Shown here piece after piece: positions 1-6,580 of a stretch of DNA of 7,277 nucleotides. Made by a program: the position numbers and the translations under genes. The DNA is taken from the NCBI GenBank assembly GCA_018711785.1, contig DVHW01000209.1, positions 1 through 7,277 of the forward strand. The letters run 5' to 3'. The notes beneath the pieces were generated by a model, which did not search any database, was not told the origin of the DNA, and was given only the letters and a program-made list of their open reading frames with translations. The stretch comes from Candidatus Galloscillospira excrementavium. Its GTDB lineage: Bacteria > Bacillota > Clostridia > Oscillospirales > Oscillospiraceae. How positions within the stretch are numbered: the stretch's first letter is position 1; each line of letters starts with the position of its first letter.

Positions 1-6
1 AAGGGC

Positions 7-35
7 GTGACATCGGCCCCCGATGGTGGTAAGAT
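7..35 (+). promoter_or_regulatory. Putative sigma-A promoter for the amylase-yjbQ operon
   Basis: GTGACA (7-12) matches the -35 consensus at five of six positions. It is separated by exactly 17 bases from TAAGAT (30-35), a four-of-six -10 match. Transcription would start near 42, leaving a leader of about 28 bases before the ATG at 70. The element overlaps the GTG at 7 that would otherwise extend the amylase reading frame, which argues for the shorter protein. The window begins right here, so upstream alternatives cannot be seen. Confidence 0.4.
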
Positions 36-69
36 AGAGGGGATTTCACCGGCGAAAGGCGGGAGCAGT

Positions 70-1401
70 ATGTGGGCGGAGACAAGCGTCCTGTATCAGA
101 TCTACCCGCTGGGGCTGTGCGGCGCCCCGGCGGAGAACGACGGGAGGGTGGAGCACCGGCTCGAACGGCTGAACGACTGGCTGCCCCATCTGGAGCGGCT
201 GGGGGTGGACGCGGTCCTCTTCAACCCCCTCTTCCAGTCCGACCGGCACGGGTACGACACCCGGGACTTTACCCAGGTGGACTGCCGCCTGGGGACCAAC
301 GAGGACTTCCGGCAGCTCTGTGAGGCCCTGCGGGCGCAGGGTATCCGGGTGCTGCTGGACGGGGTGTTCCACCACGTGGGCCGGGGCTTCTGGGCCTTTC
401 AGGACGTTCTGCGCCAGCGGGAGAACTCCCCCTACCTGGGGTGGTTCTACATCGACCTGGGCCGGGACAACGGCTACCACGACGGGCTCTGGTACGAGGG
501 CTGGGAGGGCCACTACGAGCTGGTGAAGCTCAACCTCTCCAACCCCCAGGTGCGGGAGCACCTCTTCTCCTGCGTCCGGGGCTGGGTGGAGCAGTTCGGC
601 ATCGACGGGCTGCGGCTGGACGTGGCCTACTGCATGGACCGGGACTTCCTCCGGGCCCTGCGGGACTTCTGCAAGGGGCTGAAGCCGGACTTCTTCCTCT
701 TCGGGGAGATTCTGGGGGGTGACTACCGCACCATCGTGGGGGAGGGGATGCTGGACAGCTGCACCAACTACGAGTGCTACAAGGGCCTCTACTCCAGCTT
801 CAACGACGCGAACCTCTTTGAGATCAACTACTCCCTGAACCGGCAGTTTTCCGACGACCCCTACGCCATCTACAAGGGCCTGCACCTGGTCAGCTTCGCC
901 GACAACCACGACGTGACCCGGCTGGCCACCATCCTCCGGGAGAAGCGGCACCTGCCCCTGGCCTACACCCTGCTCTTCACCATGCCGGGCATACCCTGCC
1001 TCTACTACGGCAGCGAGTGGGGCATCCAGGGGGACAAGCGGGACGGGGACCACGCCCTGCGCCCCGCCCTGGAGCGGCCGGAGGAGAACGAGCTGACCGG
1101 CCTCATCGCCGCTCTGGCCCGTATGCGGCGGGGGAGCGGCGCCCTGTGCAGGGGGGGCTACCGGACGGTCCACATCGCCAACCGGCAGCTGGCCTTCCTG
1201 CGGGAGTGGGCAGGGGAGCGGGTGCTGACCGCCATCAACCTGGACGCCAATGGCTGTGATATCCCCCTGTCCGGCCTGGACGGGGAGGCGGAGGAGCTGC
1301 TCTCCGGCACGCCCTGCCGCCTGGAGGGACGGCAGCACCTGCCCGCCTTCTCCGCCCGGGTCTGGCGGCTCAGGGAAACGAGAGAGGAGAACAACCGATG
1401 A
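70..1401 (+). CDS. GH13 alpha-amylase family glycoside hydrolase (cytoplasmic)
   Basis: This 443-residue enzyme probably cleaves or transfers alpha-1,4-linked glucose units of maltodextrin or glycogen-like substrates in the cytoplasm, since no signal peptide is present. The GH13 signature regions appear in order: DGVFHH (D97, region I), GLRLDVAY with the nucleophile D184 (region II), FGEI with the acid/base E213 (region III) and FADNHD with the transition-state stabiliser D281 (region IV). All three catalytic acids are therefore present. The barrel is followed by a short C-terminal beta domain (about residues 355-443). The ATG at 70 is preferred over an in-frame GTG at 7. The family typically opens with a [11 protein letters not shown] strand immediately after the start, as here (YQIYPLG from residue 9), and AAAGGCGGGAG lies just upstream. 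The stop overlaps the next start (ATGA), implying translational coupling to the YjbQ gene. The exact substrate and GH13 subfamily cannot be read from the sequence. Confidence 0.9.
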   Translation: MWAETSVLYQIYPLGLCGAPAENDGRVEHRLERLNDWLPHLERLGVDAVLFNPLFQSDRHGYDTRDFTQVDCRLGTNEDFRQLCEALRAQGIRVLLDGVFHHVGRGFWAFQDVLRQRENSPYLGWFYIDLGRDNGYHDGLWYEGWEGHYELVKLNLSNPQVREHLFSCVRGWVEQFGIDGLRLDVAYCMDRDFLRALRDFCKGLKPDFFLFGEILGGDYRTIVGEGMLDSCTNYECYKGLYSSFNDANLFEINYSLNRQFSDDPYAIYKGLHLVSFADNHDVTRLATILREKRHLPLAYTLLFTMPGIPCLYYGSEWGIQGDKRDGDHALRPALERPEENELTGLIAALARMRRGSGALCRGGYRTVHIANRQLAFLREWAGERVLTAINLDANGCDIPLSGLDGEAEELLSGTPCRLEGRQHLPAFSARVWRLRETREENNR

Positions 1402-1814
1402 AAAGCTATCGCAAGGAACTCTGGTTCCACGTCCCCCAGCGCCGGGGGCTGGTCAACATCACCCGCCAGGTGCAGCAGGCGGTGGATGAGTCGGGGGTGA
1501 AGGAGGGCCTGGTGCTGGTCAACGCCATGAACATCACGGCCAGCGTGTTCATCAACGACGACGAGAGCGGCCTCCACCACGACTTCGAGGTCTGGCTGGA
1601 GGGCCTGGCGCCCGAGAAGCCGTACAGCCGCTACCGGCACAACGGCTTTGAGGACAACGCCGACGCCCACCTCAAGCGCACCATCATGGGCCGGGAGAGC
1701 GTGGTGGCCATCACGGAGGGAAAGCTGGACTTCGGCACCTGGGAGCAGATTTTTTACTATGAGTTCGACGGAAAACGGGACAAGCACGTGCTGGTGAAGA
1801 TCATCGGCGAATAG
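1398..1814 (+). CDS. yjbQ: YjbQ-family protein (UPF0047; secondary thiamine-phosphate synthase-like)
   Basis: This 138-residue protein has the normal length for the YjbQ/UPF0047 family, a small compact fold reported to have weak thiamine-phosphate synthase activity. Its true role is uncertain. Family hallmarks are visible: [16 protein letters not shown] (47-62), then [14 protein letters not shown] (80-93), MGRES (97-101), the GKLDFGTW segment (108-115) and a closing [12 protein letters not shown] strand. The metal-site candidates H61 and H91 are present. The usual HTTAS/HTSAS motif reads NITAS here, so the first histidine is replaced by N45. The start is well supported by AGAGGAGA about eight bases upstream. 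The gene overlaps the GH13 stop by four bases, so the two are cotranscribed. I know of no established functional link between them. Tandem hairpins follow the stop codon. Confidence 0.88.
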   Translation: MKSYRKELWFHVPQRRGLVNITRQVQQAVDESGVKEGLVLVNAMNITASVFINDDESGLHHDFEVWLEGLAPEKPYSRYRHNGFEDNADAHLKRTIMGRESVVAITEGKLDFGTWEQIFYYEFDGKRDKHVLVKIIGE

Positions 1815-1823
1815 GCGACCGCA

Positions 1824-1866
1824 GGAGCGGCGCGGACAGGGGAAGGGCCCCTGCCCGCGCCGCTCC
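1824..1866 (+). terminator. Long GC-rich stem-loop after yjbQ, lacking its own U-tract
   Basis: A 12-base arm (1824-1835) pairs perfectly with 1855-1866. After one A-C mismatch, six more pairs (CAGGGG with CCCCTG) enclose a five-base loop. No T-run follows, so this is not a classical intrinsic terminator alone. It may protect the 3' end of the transcript or help the second hairpin just downstream. Confidence 0.5.
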
Positions 1867-1876
1867 CCTGTGTCAG

Positions 1877-1920
1877 GGCCCGGCGAAGGGTTTTTTCACC
1901 GGGCCTTGATTTGACCTTTT
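1877..1920 (+). terminator. Rho-independent terminator of the amylase-yjbQ operon
   Basis: GGCCCGG (1877-1883) pairs with CCGGGCC (1899-1905). Inside this, GAA pairs with TTC across a C-A mismatch, and the loop is GGGTTT. The stem is followed by a T-rich tail that contains an unbroken six-T run at 1917-1922. This tail also contains the -35 hexamer of the spoIIGA promoter, so terminator and promoter are fused back to back. Confidence 0.7.
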
Positions 1921-1943
1921 TTGATGGGACGGCCCGGTATAAT
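1911..1943 (+). promoter_or_regulatory. spoIIGA-sigE promoter with long spacer (Spo0A-activated type)
   Basis: A perfect TATAAT (1938-1943) lies 21 bases downstream of TTGACC (1911-1916, five of six). A 17-base spacer is normal for sigma-A, but the Bacillus subtilis spoIIG promoter is known for a spacer of about 22 bases that depends on Spo0A-P. Possible degenerate 0A boxes are CGGCGAA at 1881-1887 (six of seven to TGNCGAA) and TTTGACC at 1910-1916 on the opposite strand (five of seven). Start-site and 0A-box assignments are inference. Confidence 0.6.
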
Positions 1944-1980
1944 GGGTGACGTTGGGACGCGGCGGAGGGGGCTGGAGCGG

Positions 1981-2835
1981 TTGACAGTGGTATACCTGGA
2001 TGAGCTCTTTCTGCTCAATTTTGTGGTGGACTACCTGCTCCTGCTCTCCTCGGCCCGGCTGGCCGGAGAGCCCCTGCGCCGGGGGAGGATGGCCCTGGGG
2101 GCCGCCCTGGGCGGGATTTATGCGGCGCTGCTTTTCCTGGAGGGGCTGGGCTTCCTCGCCCATCCGCTGTGCCGGCTGGCGGCGGCCGTGGGGATGCTGC
2201 TGTGCGCCTTTGGCGGGAGCCGACGGCTGCTGCGGCTGACGCTGGTGTTCTTCGCCGTATCGGCGGCCTTCGGCGGCGGGATTCTGGCCCTGGAGCTGCT
2301 GGGCGGGGGCCTTGCGGTACGGGGCGGCGTATTCACCTCGGCACTGGACCTGAGGCTCATCCTGCTGTCGGCGGCGGTGTGCTATGTCCTTATCACCCTG
2401 GTCCTCCAGCGCACCGCCCGGCACAGCGCCCTGCGGGGCGAGCTGGTCCCGGCAGTGCTGGACCTGGCGGGGCGGCGGGCCGCCCTCACCGCCCTGGTGG
2501 ACACGGGCAACACCCTCACCGACCCGGCCACCAACCGGCCGGTGATGGTGGCAGAGGGGCGGTGCCTGGCGGGGCTCTTCCCGCCCGGGGAGGGCCCGGA
2601 AGAGGGGGAGCTCTCTCGCCCGGTGGCCGCATTGGAGCGGCTGGCCGGGCGCGGGGGCGGGCTGCGCTTCCGACTGCTGCCCTACCGGGCGGTAGGGGTG
2701 GAGTGCGGACTGCTGCTGGCCGTCCGGGTGGACCGGGCCAGGGTGGGGACGGAGGACTACGGGAGCATCCTCGTGGCCCTGTCCCCTACGCCGGTCTCGG
2801 ACGGCGGCGGCTATCAGGCCCTCATCGGGGCCTAG
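1981..2835 (+). CDS. spoIIGA: Sporulation sigma-E factor-processing peptidase SpoIIGA
   Basis: This 284-residue protein is the membrane-embedded aspartic protease that removes the pro-sequence of SigE in the mother cell after asymmetric division. The N-terminal half carries about five hydrophobic segments (roughly residues 4-24, 36-58, 62-78, 84-108 and 120-143). The C-terminal half is the protease domain, with the catalytic motif [12 protein letters not shown] at 171-182 and the active-site aspartate D174. I chose the TTG at 1981 because the family begins with a V/I-Y-L-D strand directly at the start and because GGAGGGGG (1964-1971) lies nine bases upstream. An upstream in-frame TTG at 1921 falls inside the promoter and is rejected. 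GTG at 1987 is a weaker alternative. At 284 residues it is slightly shorter than the roughly 309 of B. subtilis. sigE follows after 73 bases, and the two are expected to form the spoIIG operon. Confidence 0.92.
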   Translation: MTVVYLDELFLLNFVVDYLLLLSSARLAGEPLRRGRMALGAALGGIYAALLFLEGLGFLAHPLCRLAAAVGMLLCAFGGSRRLLRLTLVFFAVSAAFGGGILALELLGGGLAVRGGVFTSALDLRLILLSAAVCYVLITLVLQRTARHSALRGELVPAVLDLAGRRAALTALVDTGNTLTDPATNRPVMVAEGRCLAGLFPPGEGPEEGELSRPVAALERLAGRGGGLRFRLLPYRAVGVECGLLLAVRVDRARVGTEDYGSILVALSPTPVSDGGGYQALIGA

Positions 2836-2847
2836 CAAAACGGAAAA

Positions 2848-2877
2848 ACCGGGCGGCACCGACCTGTGCCGCCCGGT
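2848..2877. terminator. 12-bp hairpin between spoIIGA and sigE, terminator-like only on the minus strand
   Basis: The arms 2848-2859 and 2866-2877 are perfectly complementary (ACCGGGCGGCAC and its complement) around a six-base loop. Read on the plus strand, no T-run follows, so spoIIGA-sigE transcription should pass. Read on the minus strand, the stem is followed by TTTTCCGTTTT, the form of an intrinsic terminator. It could stop antisense transcripts that enter sigE from ldh. On the plus strand it could instead adjust mRNA stability between the two cistrons. Confidence 0.6.
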
Positions 2878-2908
2878 CAGGAGAGATGGGCATGGGAGGA
2901 GTATTGCG

Positions 2909-3631
2909 ATGAAGGGGATTGGTCTGCGCTGGTATGTCACGCTCCAGCGCCTGCTCTCCCGGCTGGGACTGAAGCTGCCGGGCAAGGTCATGTATATCGG
3001 CGGGAGCGACACCCTGCCCCCGCCCCTGAGCCGGGACGAGGAGAGCGAGCTCATCTCCCAGCTGGAGGAGGGGGAGGAGCGGGTCAAATCCCAGCTCATC
3101 GAGCGCAACCTCCGGCTGGTGGTCTACATTGCCCGCCGGTTTGAGAACACGGGCATCAACATCGAGGACCTCATCTCCATCGGCACCATCGGGCTCATCA
3201 AGGCGGTGGACACCTATAAGCCGGCCCGGAACATCAAGCTGGCCACCTACGCCTCCCGCTGCATTGAAAACGAGATCCTGATGCACCTGCGCAAGACGGC
3301 CTCCCAGAAGAGCGAGGTCTCCTTCGACGAGCCTCTGAACACCGACTGGGACGGCAATGAGCTGCTCCTGTCCGACATCCTGGGCACGGACAGCGATACC
3401 GTCATGCGGCCCATCGAGGCCGACGTGGACCGGAAACTGCTCCAGGACGCCATCGGGAAGCTGAGTGACCGGGAAAAGCAGATTATCACCATGCGCTTCG
3501 GCCTGGACGGCCGGCCGGAGCGGACCCAGAAGGAGGTGGCCGACCTGCTGGGCATCTCCCAGTCCTACATCTCCCGGCTGGAGAAGCGCATCATCTCCCG
3601 GCTGAAGAAGGAGATCCTTCGGCTGCTCTGA
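2909..3631 (+). CDS. sigE: RNA polymerase sporulation sigma factor SigE (pro-sigma-E)
   Basis: This 240-residue protein is the early mother-cell sigma factor, made as an inactive precursor and activated by SpoIIGA. It resembles B. subtilis SigE along its whole length. An amphipathic, basic pro-sequence (about residues 1-28) ends before [13 protein letters not shown], the conserved start of the mature protein. Region 2 runs from about 64 to 130 and includes [19 protein letters not shown] and the [12 protein letters not shown] segment. Region 3 includes [16 protein letters not shown]. Region 4 carries the helix-turn-helix [22 protein letters not shown] (about 206-227). The ATG at 2909 is preceded by GGGAGGAG (2894-2901) with seven bases of spacing. 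It is the second gene of the spoIIG operon. The next gene downstream is ldh on the opposite strand, only 17 bases past the stop, rather than the usual co-directional sigG. Confidence 0.97.
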   Translation: MKGIGLRWYVTLQRLLSRLGLKLPGKVMYIGGSDTLPPPLSRDEESELISQLEEGEERVKSQLIERNLRLVVYIARRFENTGINIEDLISIGTIGLIKAVDTYKPARNIKLATYASRCIENEILMHLRKTASQKSEVSFDEPLNTDWDGNELLLSDILGTDSDTVMRPIEADVDRKLLQDAIGKLSDREKQIITMRFGLDGRPERTQKEVADLLGISQSYISRLEKRIISRLKKEILRLL

Positions 3632-3648
3632 TGAAAGGGGAATTGCCT

Positions 3649-4593
3649 TTACAGGTCCAGTCCGTCCAGGACCTCCCGCAGGGTGTCGGCGGAGCGGACC
3701 AGGGCGGCGTGCTCCTCGTCGGAGAGGGGGATGTCCAGCACGGTCTCCACCCCGCCCCGGCCCACCACGGCGGGGATGCTCAGGCACAGGCCCTCGATGC
3801 CGTACTGCCCGGTCAGCAGGGTGGAGACCGGCAGCACCGAGTGCTCGTCCCGGGCGATGCAGGTGGCGATGCGGTTGACCGTCATGGCCACGCCGTAATA
3901 GGTGGCCCCCTTGCGGCTGATGATCTCATAGGCGCTGTCCCGGACCTCGCTGTACAGCCGGTGGTCGGCCGCCTCGTGGTCGTAGTGGCCCCGCAGTTCG
4001 CAGAAGTGGTCCAGGGGCACGCCGGAGACCGTGGCTCCGCTCCACACCGCCAGTTCGCTGTCCCCGTGCTCGCCGATGATGAAGGCGTGGACGCTGCGGC
4101 TGTCCACCCGCAGGTGCTCGCCCAGAAGGTACTTGAGCCGGGCGGTGTCCAGCACGGTGCCGGAGCCCAGCACCCGGCCCGCCGGGAAGTGGGAGAGCTT
4201 GATGGCCACCTGGGTCAGAATGTCCACCGGGTTGGAGACAATGAGGAGGACCGCCTCCTGGTTATAGGCGGTGATCTGGGGGATGATGCTCTTGAAGATG
4301 GCCACATTCTTGTGGACCAGGTCCAGCCGGGTCTCGCCCGGCTTCTGGCCCGCCCCGGCGGTGATGATGATGAGTCCGCAGTCCCGCAGATCGGCGTAGC
4401 TCCCGGCGTAGATCTTCATGGGGCGGGAGAAGGGGAGCCCGTGGGAGAGGTCCATGGCCTCCCCCTCGGCCCGGGCCTGGTCGGCGTCAATGAGGACCAG
4501 CTCGGAAAAAATGCCGCTGTGCATCAGGCTGAAGGCGGAGCTGGAGCCCACAAAGCCGCAGCCGATCATGGCGGCCTTTTGAATGTTGATCAT
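3649..4593 (-). CDS. ldh: L-lactate dehydrogenase (NAD-dependent)
   Basis: This 314-residue cytoplasmic enzyme interconverts pyruvate and L-lactate with NADH/NAD+ and regenerates NAD+ in fermentation. Length and motifs are standard. The Rossmann loop is GCGFVG (11-16), and D36 at the end of the second strand favours NAD over NADP. The substrate loop GAGQKPGETR carries Q83, the residue that distinguishes lactate from malate dehydrogenases, and R89. SNPVD is at 120-124. The catalytic pair is D149 with R152 (LDTAR) and H176 (GEHGDS). The start at 4593 has an excellent AGGAGG eight bases upstream. A separate sigma-A-like promoter lies in the 113-base gap after sigG. The gene sits between sigE and sigG, which are usually adjacent. 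No hairpin terminator is seen after its stop. Confidence 0.95.
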   Translation of the reverse strand: MINIQKAAMIGCGFVGSSSAFSLMHSGIFSELVLIDADQARAEGEAMDLSHGLPFSRPMKIYAGSYADLRDCGLIIITAGAGQKPGETRLDLVHKNVAIFKSIIPQITAYNQEAVLLIVSNPVDILTQVAIKLSHFPAGRVLGSGTVLDTARLKYLLGEHLRVDSRSVHAFIIGEHGDSELAVWSGATVSGVPLDHFCELRGHYDHEAADHRLYSEVRDSAYEIISRKGATYYGVAMTVNRIATCIARDEHSVLPVSTLLTGQYGIEGLCLSIPAVVGRGGVETVLDIPLSDEEHAALVRSADTLREVLDGLDL

Positions 4594-4636
4594 GGTAAAA
4601 ACCTCCTGAGCGCGTGTATTTGCTGGGTATGCCCCT

Positions 4637-4665
4637 ATACTATACTATTTTGCTAGGAATTGCAA
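4637..4665 (-). promoter_or_regulatory. Sigma-A-like promoter of ldh
   Basis: Read on the minus strand, TTGCAA (4665-4660) is followed after 17 bases by TAGTAT (4642-4637), a good -35/-10 pair. A repeated ATAGTATAGTATA stretch offers shifted -10 alternatives. Transcription would start near 4630, giving a leader of about 37 bases that carries AGGAGG. This allows vegetative ldh expression independent of sigG. Confidence 0.6.
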
Positions 4666-4706
4666 GGGGCAGCGGAAACATTTTTTGCCGTCCGGCCGCC
4701 GGCGCT

Positions 4707-5477
4707 TTAGAGGTTCTTTTTGATCTGGTTGATGGCGTTCTTCTCCAGCCGGGACACCTGGGCCTGGGAGATGCCCACCTCGGCGGAGACCTCCATCTGG
4801 GTCTTGCCCTCAAAGAAGCGGAGGTTCAGGATGTGCCGCTCCCGCTCGGAGAGCCGGGCGATGGCCTCCTTCAGGGCGATCTGCTCCAGCCAGCTCTCGT
4901 CGGTGTTCCGGCTGTCCTTGACCTGGTCCATGACGCAGATAGTGTCCCCGCCGTCGGAGTACACCGGCTCGTAGAGGGAGACCGGGTCGGAGATGGCATC
5001 CAGGGCAAAGACCACGTCCTCCCGCTTGATGCCCAGCTGCCGGGCGATCTCCTCGATGCTGGGGTCCCGCTGGTGCTCGGCGAGAAACTTCTCCTTGGCC
5101 TGGAGGACCTTGTAGGCGGTGTCCCGCATGGACCGGGATACCCGCATGGAGCTGTTGTCCCGGAGATACCGGCGGATCTCGCCGATGATCATGGGCACGC
5201 CGTAGGTGGAAAAGCGCACGTCCAGGTCGGTGTTGAAGTTGTCGATGGCCTTGATGAGGCCGATGCACCCCACCTGGAACAGGTCGTCCAGATTCTCGCC
5301 CCGGCCCGTGAACTTCTGGATGACGGAGAGCACCAGGCGGAGGTTGCCGGCGATGAGCTGCTCCCGGGCGTCCCGGTCGCCCTGCTTGGCGCGGCGCAGC
5401 AGCTCCATGGTCTCCTCGCTCTTGAGCACCTTCAGCTTGGAGGTGTTGACGCCGCAGATCTCTACCTTGCCCTGCAT
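4707..5477 (-). CDS. sigG: RNA polymerase sporulation sigma factor SigG
   Basis: This 256-residue protein is the late forespore sigma factor that drives spore-maturation genes. It matches B. subtilis SigG throughout. The diagnostic N-terminus KVEICGVNTSKL (4-15) is followed by region 2 (NLRLVLSVIQKF at 45-56, DDLFQVGCIGLIKAIDNF at 64-81, YGVPMIIGEIRRYLRDN at 92-108). Then comes region 3 with RVSRSMRDTAYK, and the region 4 helix-turn-helix KTQMEVSAEVGISQAQVSRLEK (about 225-246). No pro-sequence is present, as expected. The residue before GNLRL is A43, where B. subtilis has N45. The ATG at 5477 has a G-rich ribosome binding site (AAAGGGGGG) six bases upstream that forms one arm of an inverted repeat. 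A sigma-F-type promoter lies about 30 bases upstream. The gene is inverted relative to sigE, unlike the usual spoIIGA-sigE-sigG order. Confidence 0.97.
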   Translation of the reverse strand: MQGKVEICGVNTSKLKVLKSEETMELLRRAKQGDRDAREQLIAGNLRLVLSVIQKFTGRGENLDDLFQVGCIGLIKAIDNFNTDLDVRFSTYGVPMIIGEIRRYLRDNSSMRVSRSMRDTAYKVLQAKEKFLAEHQRDPSIEEIARQLGIKREDVVFALDAISDPVSLYEPVYSDGGDTICVMDQVKDSRNTDESWLEQIALKEAIARLSERERHILNLRFFEGKTQMEVSAEVGISQAQVSRLEKNAINQIKKNL

Positions 5478-5479
5478 GG

Positions 5480-5533
5480 GAAGCCCCCCTTTGTCCTTGT
5501 ACGAGACACAGTATTTCCCAGGACGGGGGCTTC
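5480..5533 (-). promoter_or_regulatory. Inverted repeat that can sequester the sigG ribosome binding site
   Basis: On the minus strand, GAAGCCCCC (5533-5525) is complementary to GGGGGCTTC (5488-5480). Directly inside, GTCCT pairs with AGGAC, leaving a four-base bulge (AAAG). This gives about 14 pairs. The right arm contains the G-run of the sigG ribosome binding site. The left arm lies in the spacer of the sigG promoter, upstream of the expected start site. Only transcripts begun further upstream would carry both arms and have the site blocked. Confidence 0.6.
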
Positions 5534-5537
5534 ATAC
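5509..5537 (-). promoter_or_regulatory. Sigma-F-type promoter of sigG
   Basis: On the minus strand, GTATG (5537-5533) is followed after 14 bases by GGAAATACTG (5518-5509). The latter fits the recalled sigma-F -10 pattern GGNNANANTR exactly, and the former fits GYATA at four of five. This agrees with the known forespore-specific, sigma-F-dependent transcription of sigG. The predicted start near 5503 gives a leader of about 26 bases. Confidence 0.6.
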
Positions 5538-5612
5538 GGCGGGGGAAGGCGGTAAATTTTTTATCGCCAGACCATTTTCGATTGCAATTTCAGGTCCGGC
5601 GGGTGAGCGTAC

Positions 5613-5655
5613 AAAAAACAGGCCCGGAGAACCCTGAGTTCTCCGGGCCTGTTTT
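5613..5655 (-). terminator. Strong intrinsic terminator of the YycO-like gene
   Basis: Bases 5638-5655 and 5615-5632 form an 18-bp perfect stem with a five-base loop. On the minus strand the stem runs into TTTTTT (5618-5613). It lies ten bases past the stop codon of the upstream gene and should isolate sigG from its transcription. On the plus strand the stem also ends in TTTT, so it may work in both directions. Confidence 0.9.
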
Positions 5656-5665
5656 GGATAGAATG

Positions 5666-6580
5666 TCAGTCCGAGGCGGCAAAGAGGGACGGGTCGATGC
5701 CGTAGACCTGGACCACCTCCACCAGGGGGCTCTGGGCCAGGTCCAGCACGGTGACGATCTTCCCGCCGTCGGAGTCCAGGTCATAGCCGAAGGCCTGCCA
5801 GGCGTACCAGGGGAGGTAGGCGCACTGGGCGCCCAGATCGCTCTCCGCTTCCGGCGCCTTGGGGCCGAAAATGCCGCTGGTCAGGCGGTAGGGGATCTGG
5901 TCCAGGTGCTCCAAGGCAAACTCGGCCACGGCCTGGCGGGTCTGCTCGTCGGCGTCCCTGACCCGCAGCACCATAAAGTTGGAGTAGGTCTCCCAGTGCC
6001 AGGCATAGCTTTGGGAGCTGTCACTGAACATCATCACCGCCTCCAGGGTGATGGGCTCCTCACCGTCCTGCACCACCAGGCCGGCGTGACCGTGGCGCCA
6101 GCCGAAGGTGTGGGTGGAGAAGGTGACGATAATGTCCCCCTTCTCCAGGGGGGCCAGGGGTACGCTGAAGGCCCGGTTGCCCTCCCCGTCCACCAGGTGG
6201 TCCTCACAGGTGAAGCGGCCGCCGATGAGGGTCATACACTCCTCCTCCTGCGGGGTGAAGAAGCGGTCCTGGGTCTCCTCGATCTGGGCGATGCCCTCCT
6301 GGCCGAGGGACAGGAGGGCATCCACCGCCGGCCTGGCCAGGCCGGTCTGGGTCAGAATGAGATCGTAGTCCGACGAGGAGAGGCTCTCCTGCTCCCACAG
6401 GGGGGAGAGGTCCACCGGGTCATAGTCGGGGAAGAACCGCTCCTGCCGGTGGGCCCAGACGTTTTGAAGGAATAGGTTGAGCAGGAACACCGCCAGCAGC
6501 ACGGCCGCCGGGATCCAGAGGTACCGCAGGCGCCGCCGCTTGCGGGGAGCTGTGGGAGTTACCACGGGGAGCAAGACCAC
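5666..6580 (-). CDS. Membrane-anchored YycO/YiiX-like permuted NlpC/P60 cysteine peptidase
   Basis: The reading frame is up to 304 residues. A basic stretch (13-18, RKRRRL) and one membrane helix (about 21-41) suggest an N-in anchor with the rest outside the membrane. The domain resembles the permuted papain-like YycO/YiiX group: GDIIVTFSTHTFGWRHGHAGLVV (148-170) supplies a GD turn and candidate catalytic histidines H163 and H165. The candidate nucleophile C253 comes later, in QCAYLPWYAW, the order expected after circular permutation. The region between holds VRDADEQTRQAVAEFAL, a helix typical of these folds. Such proteins are thought to act on cell-wall peptides or lipids, but the substrate here is unknown. 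The start is uncertain: GTG at 6580 lacks a good ribosome binding site, while TTG at 6574 or GTG at 6565 lie after AAAGGTGG. The gene is monocistronic, ended by a strong terminator, and divergent from ylmC. Confidence 0.75.
   Translation of the reverse strand: MVLLPVVTPTAPRKRRRLRYLWIPAAVLLAVFLLNLFLQNVWAHRQERFFPDYDPVDLSPLWEQESLSSSDYDLILTQTGLARPAVDALLSLGQEGIAQIEETQDRFFTPQEEECMTLIGGRFTCEDHLVDGEGNRAFSVPLAPLEKGDIIVTFSTHTFGWRHGHAGLVVQDGEEPITLEAVMMFSDSSQSYAWHWETYSNFMVLRVRDADEQTRQAVAEFALEHLDQIPYRLTSGIFGPKAPEAESDLGAQCAYLPWYAWQAFGYDLDSDGGKIVTVLDLAQSPLVEVVQVYGIDPSLFAASD

Noticed and set aside
7..69. N-terminal extension of the GH13 protein from GTG at 7
   Set aside because: The 21 extra residues do not look like family sequence or a signal peptide, and the segment overlaps a plausible promoter and ribosome binding site.
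46..1338. 430-residue open frame on the minus strand opposite the GH13 gene
   Set aside because: It has a low-complexity Val/Pro/Gln/Gly-rich composition typical of an antisense shadow of GC-rich coding DNA. It resembles no known family, and the plus frame has all GH13 motifs.
1873..3108. 411-residue minus-strand open frame opposite spoIIGA and the start of sigE
   Set aside because: It crosses a terminator, a promoter and two real genes and has a repetitive Gln/Pro/His composition. It is a shadow of GC-rich codons.
3631..5555. Two long plus-strand open frames (341 and 313 residues) opposite ldh and sigG
   Set aside because: They are rich in Gly/Val/Asp/His repeats and mirror the coding frame of ldh and sigG, which have every expected family motif.
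5582..6475. 297-residue plus-strand open frame opposite the YycO-like gene
   Set aside because: It starts within the terminator hairpin and shows shadow composition with no recognisable motifs.
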